Below, piece by piece: positions 14,139-26,134 of a DNA stretch of 64,000 nucleotides. Numbering within the stretch: the first letter of the stretch is position 1; each line of letters begins with the position of its first letter. A model generated the notes under the pieces. That model saw only the letters and a program-made list of their open reading frames with translations, was not told the DNA's origin and did not search any database. Position numbers and translations under genes: made by a program. This DNA is from [Phialemoniopsis] sp. UDSM-2020 (Eukaryota > Ascomycota > Sordariomycetes > Thyridiales > Thyridiaceae). The stretch is taken from NCBI GenBank assembly GCA_018873225.1, contig JAEILZ010000005.1, positions 3,038,001 to 3,102,000 on the forward strand, in the 5' to 3' direction.

Positions 14139-14472
14139 TTGGGGAAAATATGACATGTTGCAGTATTTCGGGAGGACACAGTCTCTTAATTGATTGAATT
14201 CGGAACGAAGTTCTGTTCATTGAATATGTACATACACAAGAAATGTTGTGATGATATATACAAGTACATGTGAAGTGAAAAAAAGAGTCCAGTCTTGGAA
14301 AGCGAGAATGAAGCGAACAAGAACAGAAAAACAATGATAGCAGTCTTAGGTTAAATGTCTAGCCTCTCATCGTTGATTTTTCTGTATCCGTCATCATATC
14401 AGTCATGTCATAACCTCATTATCCCACTGCGAAAGCCTGTTTCGAGGTAATCCTTCCCATCTCAAAAACGCT

Positions 14473-15140
14473 TTAGTAGGGTCGTTGACCAACGCTACAC
14501 GGTATGTTAGTATGCGGTAACTTCATCCAACACGATATTGAAGGTTCTACTCACATATTGCCAGCTGGGCTGTACCTTGCGACAACGTAGACAGCACCGT
14601 TCGCACCTTTGGCAGAAGCGATGCCGACCTTAGTGGTACCCTTCCACAGGCATTGAGCTGAGATGATTGTGTTAGTTCATGGGTAATCAATGACAAGAGG
14701 AGTTCCAGCTGGCACGGAATAAACATACTGTAATGCCCGTAGGACTCAAACTTGCCCTGCGGGATGACCTCGTTGTGGTAGTTGGGAGCCTCGGCAAGCC
14801 ACGCCTTGGAGGCGTCCAGCAAGGGCTGAGGATATGTGCCGCCGCGCTCGTAGAAGAGGTTCTCGCCGCCGACGCCAGAGTGCTTGAACTGGCCGGTCTT
14901 GGCGAGGGTGTTGGCATACGACTGGGCAGCCGAGGCTAGAGAAGCGTCCCACGCCAGCGCGGGCACCTTCTTGGCCACGCGAGCCGAGTTGTGGACGTTG
15001 AGGGCCATCTGCTGATCGGACGTCAAGGCCCGGGTCTCGAGGACGAGGTCCTGATCGGCGGACACAGCAGGAGCCGCGCTCGTCACCTCGGAGAGGAGGA
15101 GCAGCGCGGTTGTGAAGACGGTGCCGATGTTGAAGTACAT
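14473..15140 (-). CDS. Secreted CAP/SCP/PR-1-like protein
   Basis: Three exons on the minus strand, 15140-14729, 14657-14555 and 14494-14473, encode 178 residues. The last intron is short but has a perfect ACTAACA branch site and TAG acceptor; the final exon adds only CVGQRPY-type residues. A signal peptide covers about residues 1-22. CAP features are visible: VHNSAR at 49-54, the H87...E93 pair (FKHSGVGGENL), and the CAP signature GHYTQCLWKGTTKVGIA at 135-151, then YVVARYSPAGN. H87, E93 and H136 would form the cavity triad of the family. Fungal members bind sterols or lipids and are often linked to host interaction. If translation ran into the last intron, a stop would follow at once, giving a protein a few residues shorter. 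Confidence 0.9.
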
Positions 15141-15304
15141 TTTTGCTGGGTTGTGGCTGTTGTGCTACCGGGTAAGGTGGAGCTGTGGATGATGATCAGG
15201 AAGATCTAGAGAACACAAGATATATTGAATTGAGGCAACGGTAGACTGATTTGATGAAGATCTGCTCTCCTCAACCCTGCTCCTGGGGTCGACTGGAATG
15301 CAGG

Positions 15305-15312
15305 CCTTTATA
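15305..15312 (-). promoter_or_regulatory. TATA box of CAP protein gene
   Basis: Minus-strand TATAAAGG about 165 bases upstream of the start codon at 15140. Confidence 0.4.
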
Positions 15313-18300
15313 GACCCTGCACGGTCGAGGCAGTCGAGGCGAAATCCCTCGACTGAGCGTGCTGGACTACTCTGCTGGCGTCATCTCTCTTCTCAGACCT
15401 CTAGCCCCCGCCCTATTGTCGCCGCTGCGGTGGTCCTGCTTGGCCCTTTTCTTGATACATCCTAAGACGGTTCTAGGCATGGTTGGTGGACTTTTCTCTG
15501 GGGCTCGCCCACGAGTGAGACTGGGCCATCTGCAATTGGTCGATATTAAGGGGTCTTCTCACCACAAAGCCATTGTTTCATGTGGCTGGTTCACCTTTCA
15601 CGACATGACTCAGGTCCGCAACCCCACCAATTCCGGAAGGCCAGCTCCCCGGCGCGTGCGGGACGTTGCCAGAAGACCCCGGGATAACGTCAAAGGAGGA
15701 TTGTCCGAGTCAGTCAGGAATGCGCCTCTTTCGTAAGGGATGCGGGAGGCAAGGGATGCAACGCGGAGGTCTTGGATGGGAAGGGGGAAAGCAAAAGAAA
15801 TGCCGGGTAGGGGTCTGAACAGATGTTCCGGGTACTGCCACCATTGTCCGCCTTGTTGGGACGTCACACGGCGATGATCGCTGTCATTTCTCCATATCGT
15901 GAACTCTAAATGTGGTTGTTAGCATCATGCAATGTCTTAGTCGTATCCTGTTTTGCCTCTTTGGGTGTCGATCAGGAACAGAGCCTCAGCAGAGTTCGCG
16001 GCTCATATGAGCTGTCAGGGCCCAAACTAGATTAGCGCCGTCCCGTCAAGTGCTTTGTCAAAGGACTGTCAGTGTCAAATGCCGGCAAGCTCCAGGCAAG
16101 CTCGAGAGTATGAAATCATCGCCCATGATAGCTTGGGCTTGCCGATTTTGCTCCGGAGACGGAGGGCGCGTCTCTGTGTAACATGGGTTAGGTGATGGCT
16201 GGATCTCTAGCACATGATCTCAATCGACGCCAACCGCGCCGCCAACTGGCCCAACTGACATGAGTGGCGTCTGAGATCTCGACTACTTAGACTACTTCAG
16301 GGCGATCAGCTCCCATCGCCTCGTCAAGACATTGTTACACGAGAACATGCTTTTCCATCGACTGCCATACTCTGATCCAGCAGACTCGAAGGTCTCGGCT
16401 TTTAAGACCTGCTTCGGCAATGATCGGTTGGTTTCAGGCTGCTCATTGGGAGGCCAAAGAGCCCGAGACATGCACGGGTCTGATTCATGGCGATCAACCA
16501 GACTGGTGGATAAGCTGACCTGCAAAGGGATCTGATCAGCCACGTTTTCTTGTACCACATGTTTGTCACAACAGTATTGCGAAAAGGAACATAGGCGACA
16601 TTTTTGGCGTTTCGTCAATTAGTCCTGCAGTACATACAAGACCGTTCCTCTACTGCCAAGCAGATTCATAACTAATAGTCAAGATACCGCTGTCTCTAAT
16701 TCCTCGTATGTGATCCCGAAGCGGCATGACGTTTTGCACTCCTGCTACATAGAATGCCGAGACTATATCTCAACTCCAGCTTCCCAACGAGTCAATGTTG
16801 GTCGGCGAGCATCACGTCAGTCAAACGGCTGGACATGGCAATGTATTGGCCGGTGTAAAGCTTGTCAAAGATTCAAGTCTGCCCGAATTCGACGCTGGCC
16901 GCACGAGTGCATGCCAAAATCTAGATCTCCGCGAGAAGGGACCACGCCCAGGCGGGTCAGAGACCACCTCGGCCTAATCGAGATGGTTTCTCCATGACGC
17001 AGTGAGACCCTGGTCTAAATCTACAAGTGAATTTCTACTCACATGGTTCCCCAAGACCTAGACCGCTCTTCAAAAAGTGTAGGATCGAGGGTGGGCAATG
17101 TGTGAGGTCGAGCAGCTCGTTGGCGTCATATAGTGGGCTCAAGACAATTGGCAGTCGCGACACGCGTCATCTAGTATCAGGAGACTTAGTCTGGTCTGCA
17201 AGCCAGCATGAGCTTTACTCAGCAAAGATGACCATGTGGTCATGTCTCAGATTCATGTGGTTTGGTGGCTGGAATGCTGCTGGATGTAAGTGGGTCAGTG
17301 CCAAAGTGAGGCAAGAGGAAAAAGTACACACCACCGACTCGGGGTCGGAAGGAGAGGCAAAAAGACAAAAACGTACAACACCGAGGATTCCCCAGTCGTC
17401 ACCGACCTGAGTACTAGTTCAGCGATTGGCAGCTTATCTATGGGAGAGCGGACGGGATCCCGAGTTTTCTACCATCTATGGTCGTACGTGGAAGAAGTAG
17501 CTTGCAATTTGCACTATATCCTTTGTGCGGAGTGGACCAGGGCATGCTAGACGACACCACGAAAAGCCAAGTGGGTCGGAGAAATAAGACCAAGGCCTCA
17601 AGACGAAGCACTTGCTTGTTCTGGATGGGTGACAAGGAGTAAGGTTTTCTGGGCAGACATGCATGGGAATCCTTCTGCGGCACGAAGTGGATATCAGCCC
17701 AGAGTCGAGGCGCTCCGCACCGCCGTGCCGACTTGGAGGTTGAGATCATCGCGCAAAACTCGGGAAATGACTATTCGTGTAACTAAAAGGGGTTACAAGA
17801 ATTCTGATAGTATATTGTGAGGGCGTAAGCCTTGGGGGCCAAGACTCGTTACATGTGCACCCCGATATTGCAATATGCTGGACAATTTTGCGCCAAAGAG
17901 TATTGTTCACAAGCACAGGCAATGGTACTGCTAAACCTTGTCGAGTGGTTCAACAGTCATTTGTAACCAACGACAGACCGCAGTCAAAGTCTGGACTGCA
18001 GCAGAGAGTCCTAGTTGAAATAAGCTTAAGTTGCGTGAGCAGGGTTTACTTTGCCCCGACGTCCCCATGTTTCCCCGTTGTGGTTTGACATCGTCAGCCT
18101 CTGGGATGATTTTAGGCTGATGTGGAGATGCTTGTCAGTAAGACTCCTAATACAACATCCTACTGCAACTTCTCTGAAGAGGTAAAGACCCAAGTAAGCG
18201 ATTGGATACAATGACTTGGCCGGGTGCTGGCAGTGTTTCATGTGATGACATCTCGACCATGCTCGCGGAATCCTTCTCCGTCAAGATATTCAAGCTTGAA

Positions 18301-18320
18301 TCCTTAAGTCTCTAAACATC

Positions 18321-18330
18321 TATATAAAGG
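18321..18330 (+). promoter_or_regulatory. TATA box of small cysteine-rich secreted gene
   Basis: The sequence TATATAAAGG lies 120 bases before the ATG at 18450. The leader between them is C/T/A-rich, as in highly expressed fungal genes. Confidence 0.5.
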
Positions 18331-18449
18331 CGGTGACATTGCGTGATCTGTGGACAAAGAAACTGGATCAAGTCGTCATCTCTTCAAATCTCGCATCTAC
18401 ACAATCAGCTTTACCTTAGCTTTACCTTGCATCTTATTCCACAGACACA

Positions 18450-18650
18450 ATGAAGGTCGTCAGCGTCATCTTCTCTCTCTTCGTCGCCGTTGCCATGGCT
18501 GCTCCTCCTGCGACCCCTGGCGATGCCCTTGCCCAGCTTGAGGCACGCGCCAAGTGCGCTGCCGGGTGCTCTTGCGACGGAGGAAAGTGCTTGTGCACCA
18601 ACTGCACCGAGAACGGCTGCAGCACTTACTACAACGGCAAGACCTGCTAG
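18450..18650 (+). CDS. Small secreted cysteine-rich, metallothionein-like protein
   Basis: Frame of 66 residues. Residues 1-17 form a clear signal peptide (VVSVIFSLFVAVAMA). A short Ala/Pro-rich segment follows, ending in LEARAK, a possible processing site. The last 31 residues hold eight cysteines (C36, C40, C42, C47, C49, C52, C57, C66), spaced C-X3-C-X-C-X4-C-X-C-X2-C-X4-C-X8-C. The CXC and CXXC pairs resemble small fungal metallothioneins, but those normally lack signal peptides. It could equally be a disulfide-rich effector or antimicrobial peptide. The TATA box and tidy leader argue that it is a real gene. An apparent intron follows 3 bases after the stop codon. Function is unknown. Confidence 0.8.
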   Translation: MKVVSVIFSLFVAVAMAAPPATPGDALAQLEARAKCAAGCSCDGGKCLCTNCTENGCSTYYNGKTC

Positions 18651-19399
18651 AGAGTAAGTAACACATGTGAAAATGAAGGGTGCAACAGTGGGACTGCTTT
18701 GTTGACAGACCTTCTAGATTTATACCTCCTTGCTCAGACACGACAGCTTAGCTTGACACAATCTCTGGGGCTTCTTAGGAAGAATGATGCTTGGTGGCCA
18801 AGATACGGGGTTCAATTCGGTTCGATCATTACTTAGCTACTTGAGTACATAGGAGTTGTCACATCTCGATGTAAACTCGCATCAGACATGAGCCTCTCGT
18901 TGTTGTGGGTGTGCTTGAATGAAAGTCTCGGCGAATGCCTGGTCATAAAAAGTGCCCTCAATGACTTATAACTTGTGAATCGCTCATCCCGATTTGAAAG
19001 GGAGTAGTGAAATTGCCTTGCATGATGCTGCATTGTATTCCAAGTCCTCAAGCCAACGGGATGAGGTTGAGTCTAGAGGAGCAAATCAAGTTTGACAAGT
19101 GTTCAGCAGCTGCCGGCGGACTTCAGACCCCTGCAGCTAAAATAATGGGGCTTGGGCAAATCACAGAGCGGGAAGACACAGCTTATCGGGTCAGGGTCGC
19201 CAACCCTAATCATTTTCTGTGGGCCCGCTTTTATCTCGAGTAAACCATTCAGCGAGTGTGAAATTTCCCCACCAAGCCTGGAAAAAACGCTTGCAGACCT
19301 CGCTCACCATCCCGCTGGCCGACTTCTCTTCCTCTCCCAACCCACGAACGACTCAACAATCCCCTTCCACTCCCATCATCATCTTCGACAACCGCAAAT
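18651..19399. other. Intergenic region, 3' flank and RPS19 promoter
   Basis: The left end holds a likely 3'-UTR intron of the small secreted gene (18654-18708). The right part is a C/T-rich leader typical of ribosomal protein genes. No other gene is seen. Confidence 0.55.
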
Positions 19400-20198
19400 A
19401 TGGGTGGCGTTACCGTTCGCGACGTTGATGTAGGTGCAAACAACTTCCCGTCTTGAGCGACAAAGACCCCTCTGCGCCCGCGCGACCTGGCAAAAAAAAA
19501 GAATACTCTCCTCCAACCCACGATTGGCAACCAGCCTGGCATACTCTCGACCGAGCATGGCCTGACCGGTCTTTCAATTGAGGACGATGGATCCAAAGAA
19601 GAAAAATACATGGAATACACAAGAGAGATAAATGGGAGCAGGCGCGAGGGAGTCGCAAGACTTCTGACGACGGAATCATGCTAATTTATGGTCTTCCCCC
19701 CATTGTAGGCGCAGAAGTTCATCAACGCATATGCTGCTTTCCTGAAGCGCCAGGGCAAGCTGCCCATTCCCGGTAAGGAGGACCCTGCTCATTCTACCTT
19801 TCCTACAGCAGCATACTGACGTGCCTTGTCCCACTACAGGTTGGGTTGACACCGTCAAGACTGGTGCCGCCAAGGAGATGCCTCCCCAGGACATCGACTG
19901 GTACTACGTCCGCGCCGCCTCCGTCGCCCGCCACGTCTACCTCCGCAAGACCGTCGGTGTCGGCAGGCTACGAAAGGTCCACGGTACCGCCAAGAACCGT
20001 GGTGTCGCTCCCTCCCACCACGTTGACGCCAGCGGCAGCGTCGACCGCAAGATCATGCAGTCCCTCGAGAAGATCGGTATCCTGGAGCAGGATGAGGAGA
20101 AGGGTGGCCGCCGCATCACCCAGGCCGGCCAGCGTGATCTGGACCGTATTGCCCAGACCACCGCCGAGGCCGAGGAGGAGGATGAGGATGACGAGTAA
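19400..20198 (+). CDS. rps19: 40S ribosomal protein S19 (eS19)
   Basis: Three exons, 19400-19429, 19709-19772 and 19840-20198, encode 150 residues, the usual fungal length. The start MGGVTVRDVD is encoded by a 30-base first exon followed by a 279-base intron, a structure common in ribosomal protein genes. Family landmarks are AQKFINAYAAFLKRQGKLPIP, the DIDWYYVRAASVARHVYLRK block, GSVDRKIMQSLEKIGILEQD and an acidic EEEDEDDE tail. It is a small-subunit component needed for late 18S rRNA maturation. It is flanked on both sides by secreted-protein genes, so the accessory-looking block is not isolated from housekeeping sequence. Confidence 0.97.
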
Positions 20199-20426
20199 AT
20201 CGTGCATTTTAGGGAGGGGGTTCTAGAATTTTCTGGCATCATGGGTTCACAATGGCGTACCAAAATGGAATACCTATTTGCATGATGACATGAGCAAATA
20301 TTATGTCTTCAATCACGTTCAAATTCAAGTGCCCCTGCCTGCACCTCTTGTGACGTCCTCTACAAAAACCATCAAGCCATTTTGAATCTTCTTGCCATCT
20401 TTTCCACCCAGCAGCTAACCTCTCAC

Positions 20427-21211
20427 TCAACTCAAGTGAGCATTGACAAACTTGAGCGCCTGCTGCCCATACTTGTTGCCATACTGCTGGTGGGCATTGG
20501 CATCGTTGCCGTTGCAGCAGTACGGGTCCGGCGAGTCGCAGTACGACTGGATGTTGCTCGCGTACGGGCACTGGAAGCCCGACGGTCGTGGCGCAAACTA
20601 GACGGCAGGATAATCAACAGCACGAATCGAGCAATCTCGGATGCACAACAGTCACTTACCCCAGAGGCCTGGCACGTCCCGACATTGTACGACAGGCCCG
20701 GGATGTGCCTCGGGTCGCCCATAAAGATGGCCGCCTTGACCATCTTTTGCGCCGCGGCGCTGATCGGGATCGACGTGTCCGTCAGCCCTTCGTTGGTGTC
20801 GCCGCCGCCGCAGTAGGCATTGTCCATGATCTGCCCGCCCTGCGAGTAGCCCACGAGCACGATCTGCGTAGTTGGGCACCGGCTGTTGAGCGCGTTGACG
20901 GCCTGCGCGACGGCCCGCGTGCCCTGCACCACCGAGTTGGCGTAGCTGACGCCGCCGCACTGCGACTGCCCGCCGCACGCCGGGTAGTTGATGGCCTCCG
21001 AGGTGGCGCCCGGGTGCGCCTGCACGATGAGGTTGACAACGGTCTGCGACGTGCCGTAGCCTGCGGGCGCCGTGGTCTCGCGGGCGCCGAAGACGTGGAT
21101 CGGCGGGCAGTTGCCCTGACGGTCCTCGAGGGTCGCCGGGGCGCCCGCCGGCGACGCGAGGGCGGCGCCGGAGCCGAGGAGGATGAGGGCTGCGCTTGCC
21201 TTGGAGAGCAT
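20427..21211 (-). CDS. CE5 acetylxylan esterase (AXE II type, cutinase fold)
   Basis: Two exons, 21211-20660 and 20597-20427, encode 240 residues. The signal peptide covers about residues 1-19; mature protein probably begins near NCPPIHVFGARET. The nucleophile elbow is GYSQGG with Ser123. The second exon carries the catalytic Asp in CDSPDPYCC and the His in DANAHQQYG. The paired Cys-Gly-Gly segments (YPACGG, QCGG) and CGGGD match fungal acetylxylan esterase II more closely than cutinase. The enzyme removes acetyl groups from xylan outside the cell. A TATA box on the minus strand lies at 21351-21358. It converges on RPS19 with 228 bases between stop codons. Confidence 0.93.
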
Positions 21212-22116
21212 ATTTGTTTGCTTTGTATATGGAACAGTCTGGGTTGGAAGAGGGTAGAGAAGGGAGAGTCAGAGAAACAAGTGCTTGTACTTGTTGAGCC
21301 TGGTCAAAACCAGCAAGATAGCTTCCACTTGGACGGACATATCACACATCCTTTTATACACAGCTAGCTACCACCCGCGGAGGCCTTGCCTCCCTCAACC
21401 TCGTCATCAAAGCAACCAGGAACGAGCAGACCCTTGCTGTTCTTGGCAAGGTTGCTGCTAGCAGCCCATCGAACCGGGGACCAGGAGACTTCCATTCTCC
21501 CGAACCGCATAGCTTGTTTTACCCAGGTAAAGTGGCCGAGGGCATCGCAGCTAGAGTCGCTAAGCGATGGATGGGGGAGCCTGCGCGGTCTCGACACGAG
21601 CGCCACTTGCTACCTTGCGATTGGAAGCGAGTGGTGGCACAGATCAAGCTCACTGCTCCGATCCAGATACAACCCTGCATAGCAAGGTCGTAGTCACACA
21701 TATGAAGGCTCCTTGATCCGGGGCAGCGGGCGTCATGGCATAGCAGAGGGCATATAACAGAAACGGCCTGCATCTCCACCCTGATCGATCGGTCATACAT
21801 ACATGCAGTCTGGGGTAGAGTGTGGGGAGGCGGCATAATTACCGGACGCGATGGTACCCCCGGTCGACGGGATTGGCTGATGACGCGGAGCAAATGCTCG
21901 CGGCAAAATAGAGCCACGAGGTCGGTCTATTTATGCTAAATTACAGCTCGACAGTCAAGCTTCCTTTGATGCTAGCTATGTTCAGGAAGTAGACATGATG
22001 ATCTCCGCTTTCAGTATATGCTGTAGTGTGTTCCAGTCCGGCCAGACATCACCCATTCTGTGCCTTGCCTAAGCGAGGTTGAGATAGACCACTCAGTATT
22101 GCTGGTCGGACTCTGT
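21212..22116. other. Intergenic region
   Basis: The left end is the promoter of the esterase gene, with a minus-strand TATAAAAG at 21351-21358. No coding sequence is recognised in the remainder. Confidence 0.6.
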
Positions 22117-25100
22117 CTAGCTGAGCAGTTCTTTGATGTCTTCGATTCGTTGGAGCTTCTTTTCCTCGTCATTCATCATTCCAAGCGACGTTGCGCTGGG
22201 TGAATGTTAGCATTTCTCCCTCGCATTTGAATGGGGCGATCACACTTACATGAACTTCTTCCTCTCCTGGATTCGTAGCATCCTCTCCTCTACGCTTTCC
22301 TTGACAATGAACCGGTATACCTTGACTTCTTGCTCCTGACCCATGCGATGCACCCGATCAATAGCCTGCGCCTCGATGGCGAAGCTCCACCAGGGGTCCA
22401 TCATGAACACCCTTTGCGCAGAGGTGAGATTGAGGCCTACGCCTCCCGCGCGCAAGCTGATGAGGAGCACCACAAACTTGTTTGACTCTCGGAACTCGTT
22501 TAGGACTGCAACACGCGCTTTCTGCGCCATCGACCCATCCAGTCGAAGAAATGTCATGCCAGCACGGGTGAGAGTAGGCTCAATGAGTGACATGAACGAA
22601 GTGAATTGGCTGAAGATGACAGATTTCATCTTTGGGTGCTCCTTGCGCAGCGCGCGGAGCTTGCTGATCAAAGCGGCGATTTTGGCGGACGAGTGATTGA
22701 CACCAACGCGCTGGAGGCTGATTTTGGGGGTAGATTGGCCCAACATGCCATCGCCGACATCGTCTTGCCGGACAACCTCGAACAGATCTCGTTGATTGAT
22801 AGGTTCTCGGCAATTGAAACAGCGCGGGATCTCGTTGCGATCAGTTTGGTGCTTGATGTAGTCCAGGATGCACTTCTTGCAAGCAGAGTGCCAACATCCC
22901 GTGACTGTCTGCTCGATCATGGGCTCTTCAGAGCAGATGGGGCATTCACTCTCAGCCTCATCCCTAATTTGGCCCAGCACATGCGCTCCAAATGCGTTCG
23001 AGTCGGCCTCATCATCAGTGGTGGCTGTGAAGCGTTCGATCAGTGATTGGAGGTCCATGTCGTCGGCCAGGCCTGCTGCAGCATCCGCTGCTGCGCCAGC
23101 CTCCTCCTCTTCTGCTACAATGTCCTGGTTCCGAACCAAGACTGGATGGCAGCAGGACTGTCGAAGGCGGAGAATCTGCGCAAATATGCTGGTGTAGGCC
23201 TTCATGACAGTCCCCGCCTCCACGTTGGCAAAGAATGCTTTCTTAGCCCGGTTGTAGATATGATCGTAGACGTCACGCTCGACCTGCGAGAGTTCGACAT
23301 CCACAATGTCGATGTGTTTCGGAGGCAAAGCAACAAGTGGTTTGCCGTCGGGCGTTTTCATGTCCTTGGTTCTCCTCATGACTAAGGGCTCAAGTACTGT
23401 CTGCACCACATCCAAAGCTCGCATGAAATCTTTAGACTCGAAAGGAACTGTGATGAATGTCTTCCAGAATGAGAAGTTGTTCCACGGTTCCACTCGCAGG
23501 AAGCGAATCAGGCTGAAGAGATCCTCGAGCCTGTTGACAATCGGAGTTCCTGTCAACACCCAACGATGTTCGGCCATGAGTTCATAACAAGCTTTTGCAG
23601 TCTTTGACTGCCGATTCTTGATATTGTGACCCTCGTCGAGTATGATACGGAAGAAATTGAGCGAGAACAGCCCGGTGTGAAAGCTGCGGTCACCTTTCCT
23701 TGCTGCAATCTGGGTGAACTCGGACAGGACGACACCATAGCTGGTGATGATGATGTCAGGGGCGGAGGCTGCATTGTGCTCAGCACAGAGCCCGCGAAGA
23801 TCCCCGATCTTGTCATTGCCATAATAAATCATGGACTTGATGCTCCCTTCTTCTGAGGCATTCTCGGCCTCGCTCTGCCACTGCGCCAGGAGCGACATGG
23901 GAGCCACCACTAGCGTCGTGCAAGGCGCGGAGACTGTGCCTGTCAGGTTTGCACGTAGACGTGGTAAGTCGTTGACATTCATAACAGATGAGCTCGATCG
24001 GCGAGCTTCCAGCGCGGTAGGAGATCTGTGTGAGTGTATCAAGCTGAGCATCTGGATCGTCTTGCCAAGACCCATCTCATCAGCGAGAATACCACCCAAA
24101 CAATGCTGCTCCTGGGCAGGGAAGTCGAGAGACAAATCGCCTGAGTAGGGGTTGACGTAGAAATTGAGCTGGTCAGCGACCTGAAGCGTATCATTGTCGT
24201 CAACATCCTTTGTCGGCCAGGTGTACTCCTCCCACAATGGGTGCATAGACGTTTCTCGATCTTCGTTCTTCTGGTCCTTCTCCTTGGACATCATCCAGTG
24301 AAGAGCTTGCTTTTGGTAAGGTCGGAGATGCATGGCGAAGGTGTCTGCAGGCTCCGCCTCCGGTGTGCTGAAGTCGAAATTTTGTGCCTTTTTGTACAAC
24401 GCGTCTAGCTGGTCTTGCTCAAGCTCTTCTCCGTCTTCCGTCTCTTCGGATGGTGGTGATGACCCAGCGTTGTCGCGATTTACTGGTTTCGAATTTTCCA
24501 ATTCCTTCTCCGTCGACTCAGCAGCATTCAGGAGGTCTTGGCGCGAATGTTTAGAGGCCGCAGCATTCACTCTTGTGGGCATCAGGTTAATTTCCTGGAA
24601 AAGGCGAACTAACGCTATCTGCCGCAGACGGAGGTCGCGTTCCTGCATGGTCTCCTTCTCCTCGAAGATGCCAGTATCCCTGTTGTCATTGTCCGGAAGC
24701 TGGAACCCGCGGTTGAAAAAGGCTGACTTGAGCAATGAGCATCTGAGCTGGAGAAATACGGTGTCGTTGGTCCTCAGTCTTTCTGGTGCATAGACCACAG
24801 AGCCTTCGAATTTGCAAATTCGCTGATCCATCAGGGGCGACACCCAGTTTGCTGTGTCCTTTGCGAGACGCCCAATCTCCAACCCACTGCTGTTTGTGAA
24901 GCGAACGATAACATCGACGCGTTTTGCAGCGGCAGGACTGACACGCGGCGACGCAGTCAGAGCACCTTTCATCTTCCCTTTCAGAGGAGCCGGCTTCGGC
25001 GGTTGGATTTTCTGGCGCTCGATTTTGACCTTGTCGCCGTGCTTCAGAAGATTGGCCCCGCTCCGTGTTGCCCAACCTTCGACTCCAAAAGCACCGATAT

Positions 25101-25662
25101 AGCGGGCCTCGGGCATTGTGTGGCGAGATATAGGTACCACGGGGGATTCTCGAGCTGGTCTTGGACTGCTGTTATTCGACCGGGCAAGGGGCGAGACACG
25201 GCCTCCAGGCATGGCCTTCTTTTTGAGGTTCTTCCATGTCCCGTCAAAGTACATGTTCACAGCCCGCTCAATATTGTTGCCGCAATTGTCTTTAATAACA
25301 TCGAGAACCTCCGGCTTGACCTTATCTCCAACGAATGCTTCGAACGTATCCTTGTCGAACGCGAGAGACGCATCGGCGGCGGAGTTGCTCGGTAATTGCT
25401 CAACCGGTGGCTCGCTGGAAAACGCATCTTCGTTGTGAAGTGAAGGCGAATATCCATTAGAAACGGCCTCTGATGCGTCTTGAAAGTCGGATGGCATCTC
25501 AACATCATCTGCCGGATCTGCGAAGAACCGCTGCTGCTGGGTCTGGTGCCCGAGCGCTACCGGCGACGATGAAAGTCCAGTAGGATCATCTTCGCGTGCT
25601 TCCGCTTCGATTAAGAACCTCCTTTTCTTGCTCGGAGGCTCACCGTTGTCCAACAACTCCAT
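22117..25662 (-). CDS. rad5: DNA repair helicase/E3 ubiquitin ligase RAD5
   Basis: Two exons, 25662-22250 and 22195-22117, encode 1163 residues. The in-frame ATG at 25662 (MELLDNGEPPSKKRR) is chosen. Domains in order: a UBA/CUE-like helix bundle at about 105-144 (ERAVNMYFDGTW); a HIRAN domain from about 180; SNF2 helicase motifs with GLGKT at 531-535 and Walker B DEGH at 676-679; an embedded C3HC4 RING at about 907-954 beginning CPIC; and the C-terminal helicase domain with RVHRMGQ. The short last exon ends in RIEDIKELLS, as family members do. It polyubiquitinates PCNA and remodels stalled forks in postreplication repair in the nucleus. The gene is divergent from the NDUFAF6-like gene, with 472 bases between starts. 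Confidence 0.96.
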
Positions 25663-26134
25663 GGCTTCCAAAGGTGCCAAAAATGGAGACGCTGTGTTGT
25701 GTGATGCTTAGCGAGTGCTGCTCTGAAGTTTGGGGAGACGCGAGGCAACTAAAACCAGACGCGATAGGAAAGCGCGGTCAGCTGATCGCGTAAAGTGCAG
25801 CGGGTTTGAGCGGCCACTCAGTGGGTCGCAATTACTGAGCAAGCAGATCTCAGTGGGCATTGGTCCACTAAACCGCCGTGTCGTCATGGGTCTTTCAGCG
25901 GCGAAACTGGCTGCTAGTCCATTCACAGTGAGCTTGGACTTTTTTCTTCAGAGATTTGATTCCTATCACATCACAGGTGTACGTCGAGACACTTGTCCAG
26001 GTCTTTTTATTGCCATTGACGGTCCGCCTTTGGACGATAAGGGAAGACATACTCGGAAGGCGCATTTGATCTTCTCTCTTCTCTTAAGATGATCTCTTCA
26101 CTCGTATAAAGCTCTTGAGCACCCATCGAAAGCG
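25663..26134. other. Bidirectional promoter region
   Basis: A 472-base region between the divergent RAD5 and NDUFAF6-like genes. No coding sequence is seen; a TATA-like CGTATAAAG sits at about 26103-26111, close to the plus-strand start. Confidence 0.6.

Larger units (their letters stand above)
15141..18449. other. Long intergenic region of 3.3 kb
   Basis: No gene is supported; frames are short and without domains on both strands. A TATA box for the CAP gene lies at its left end and a TATA box for the small cysteine-rich gene at its right end. Nothing in between resembles a transposon or structural RNA. Confidence 0.55.

Noticed and set aside
19430..19708. Possible snoRNA in the 279-base first intron of RPS19
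   Set aside because: Ribosomal protein introns can host box C/D snoRNAs, but I found no convincing RTGATGA box paired with a CTGA box and terminal stem.
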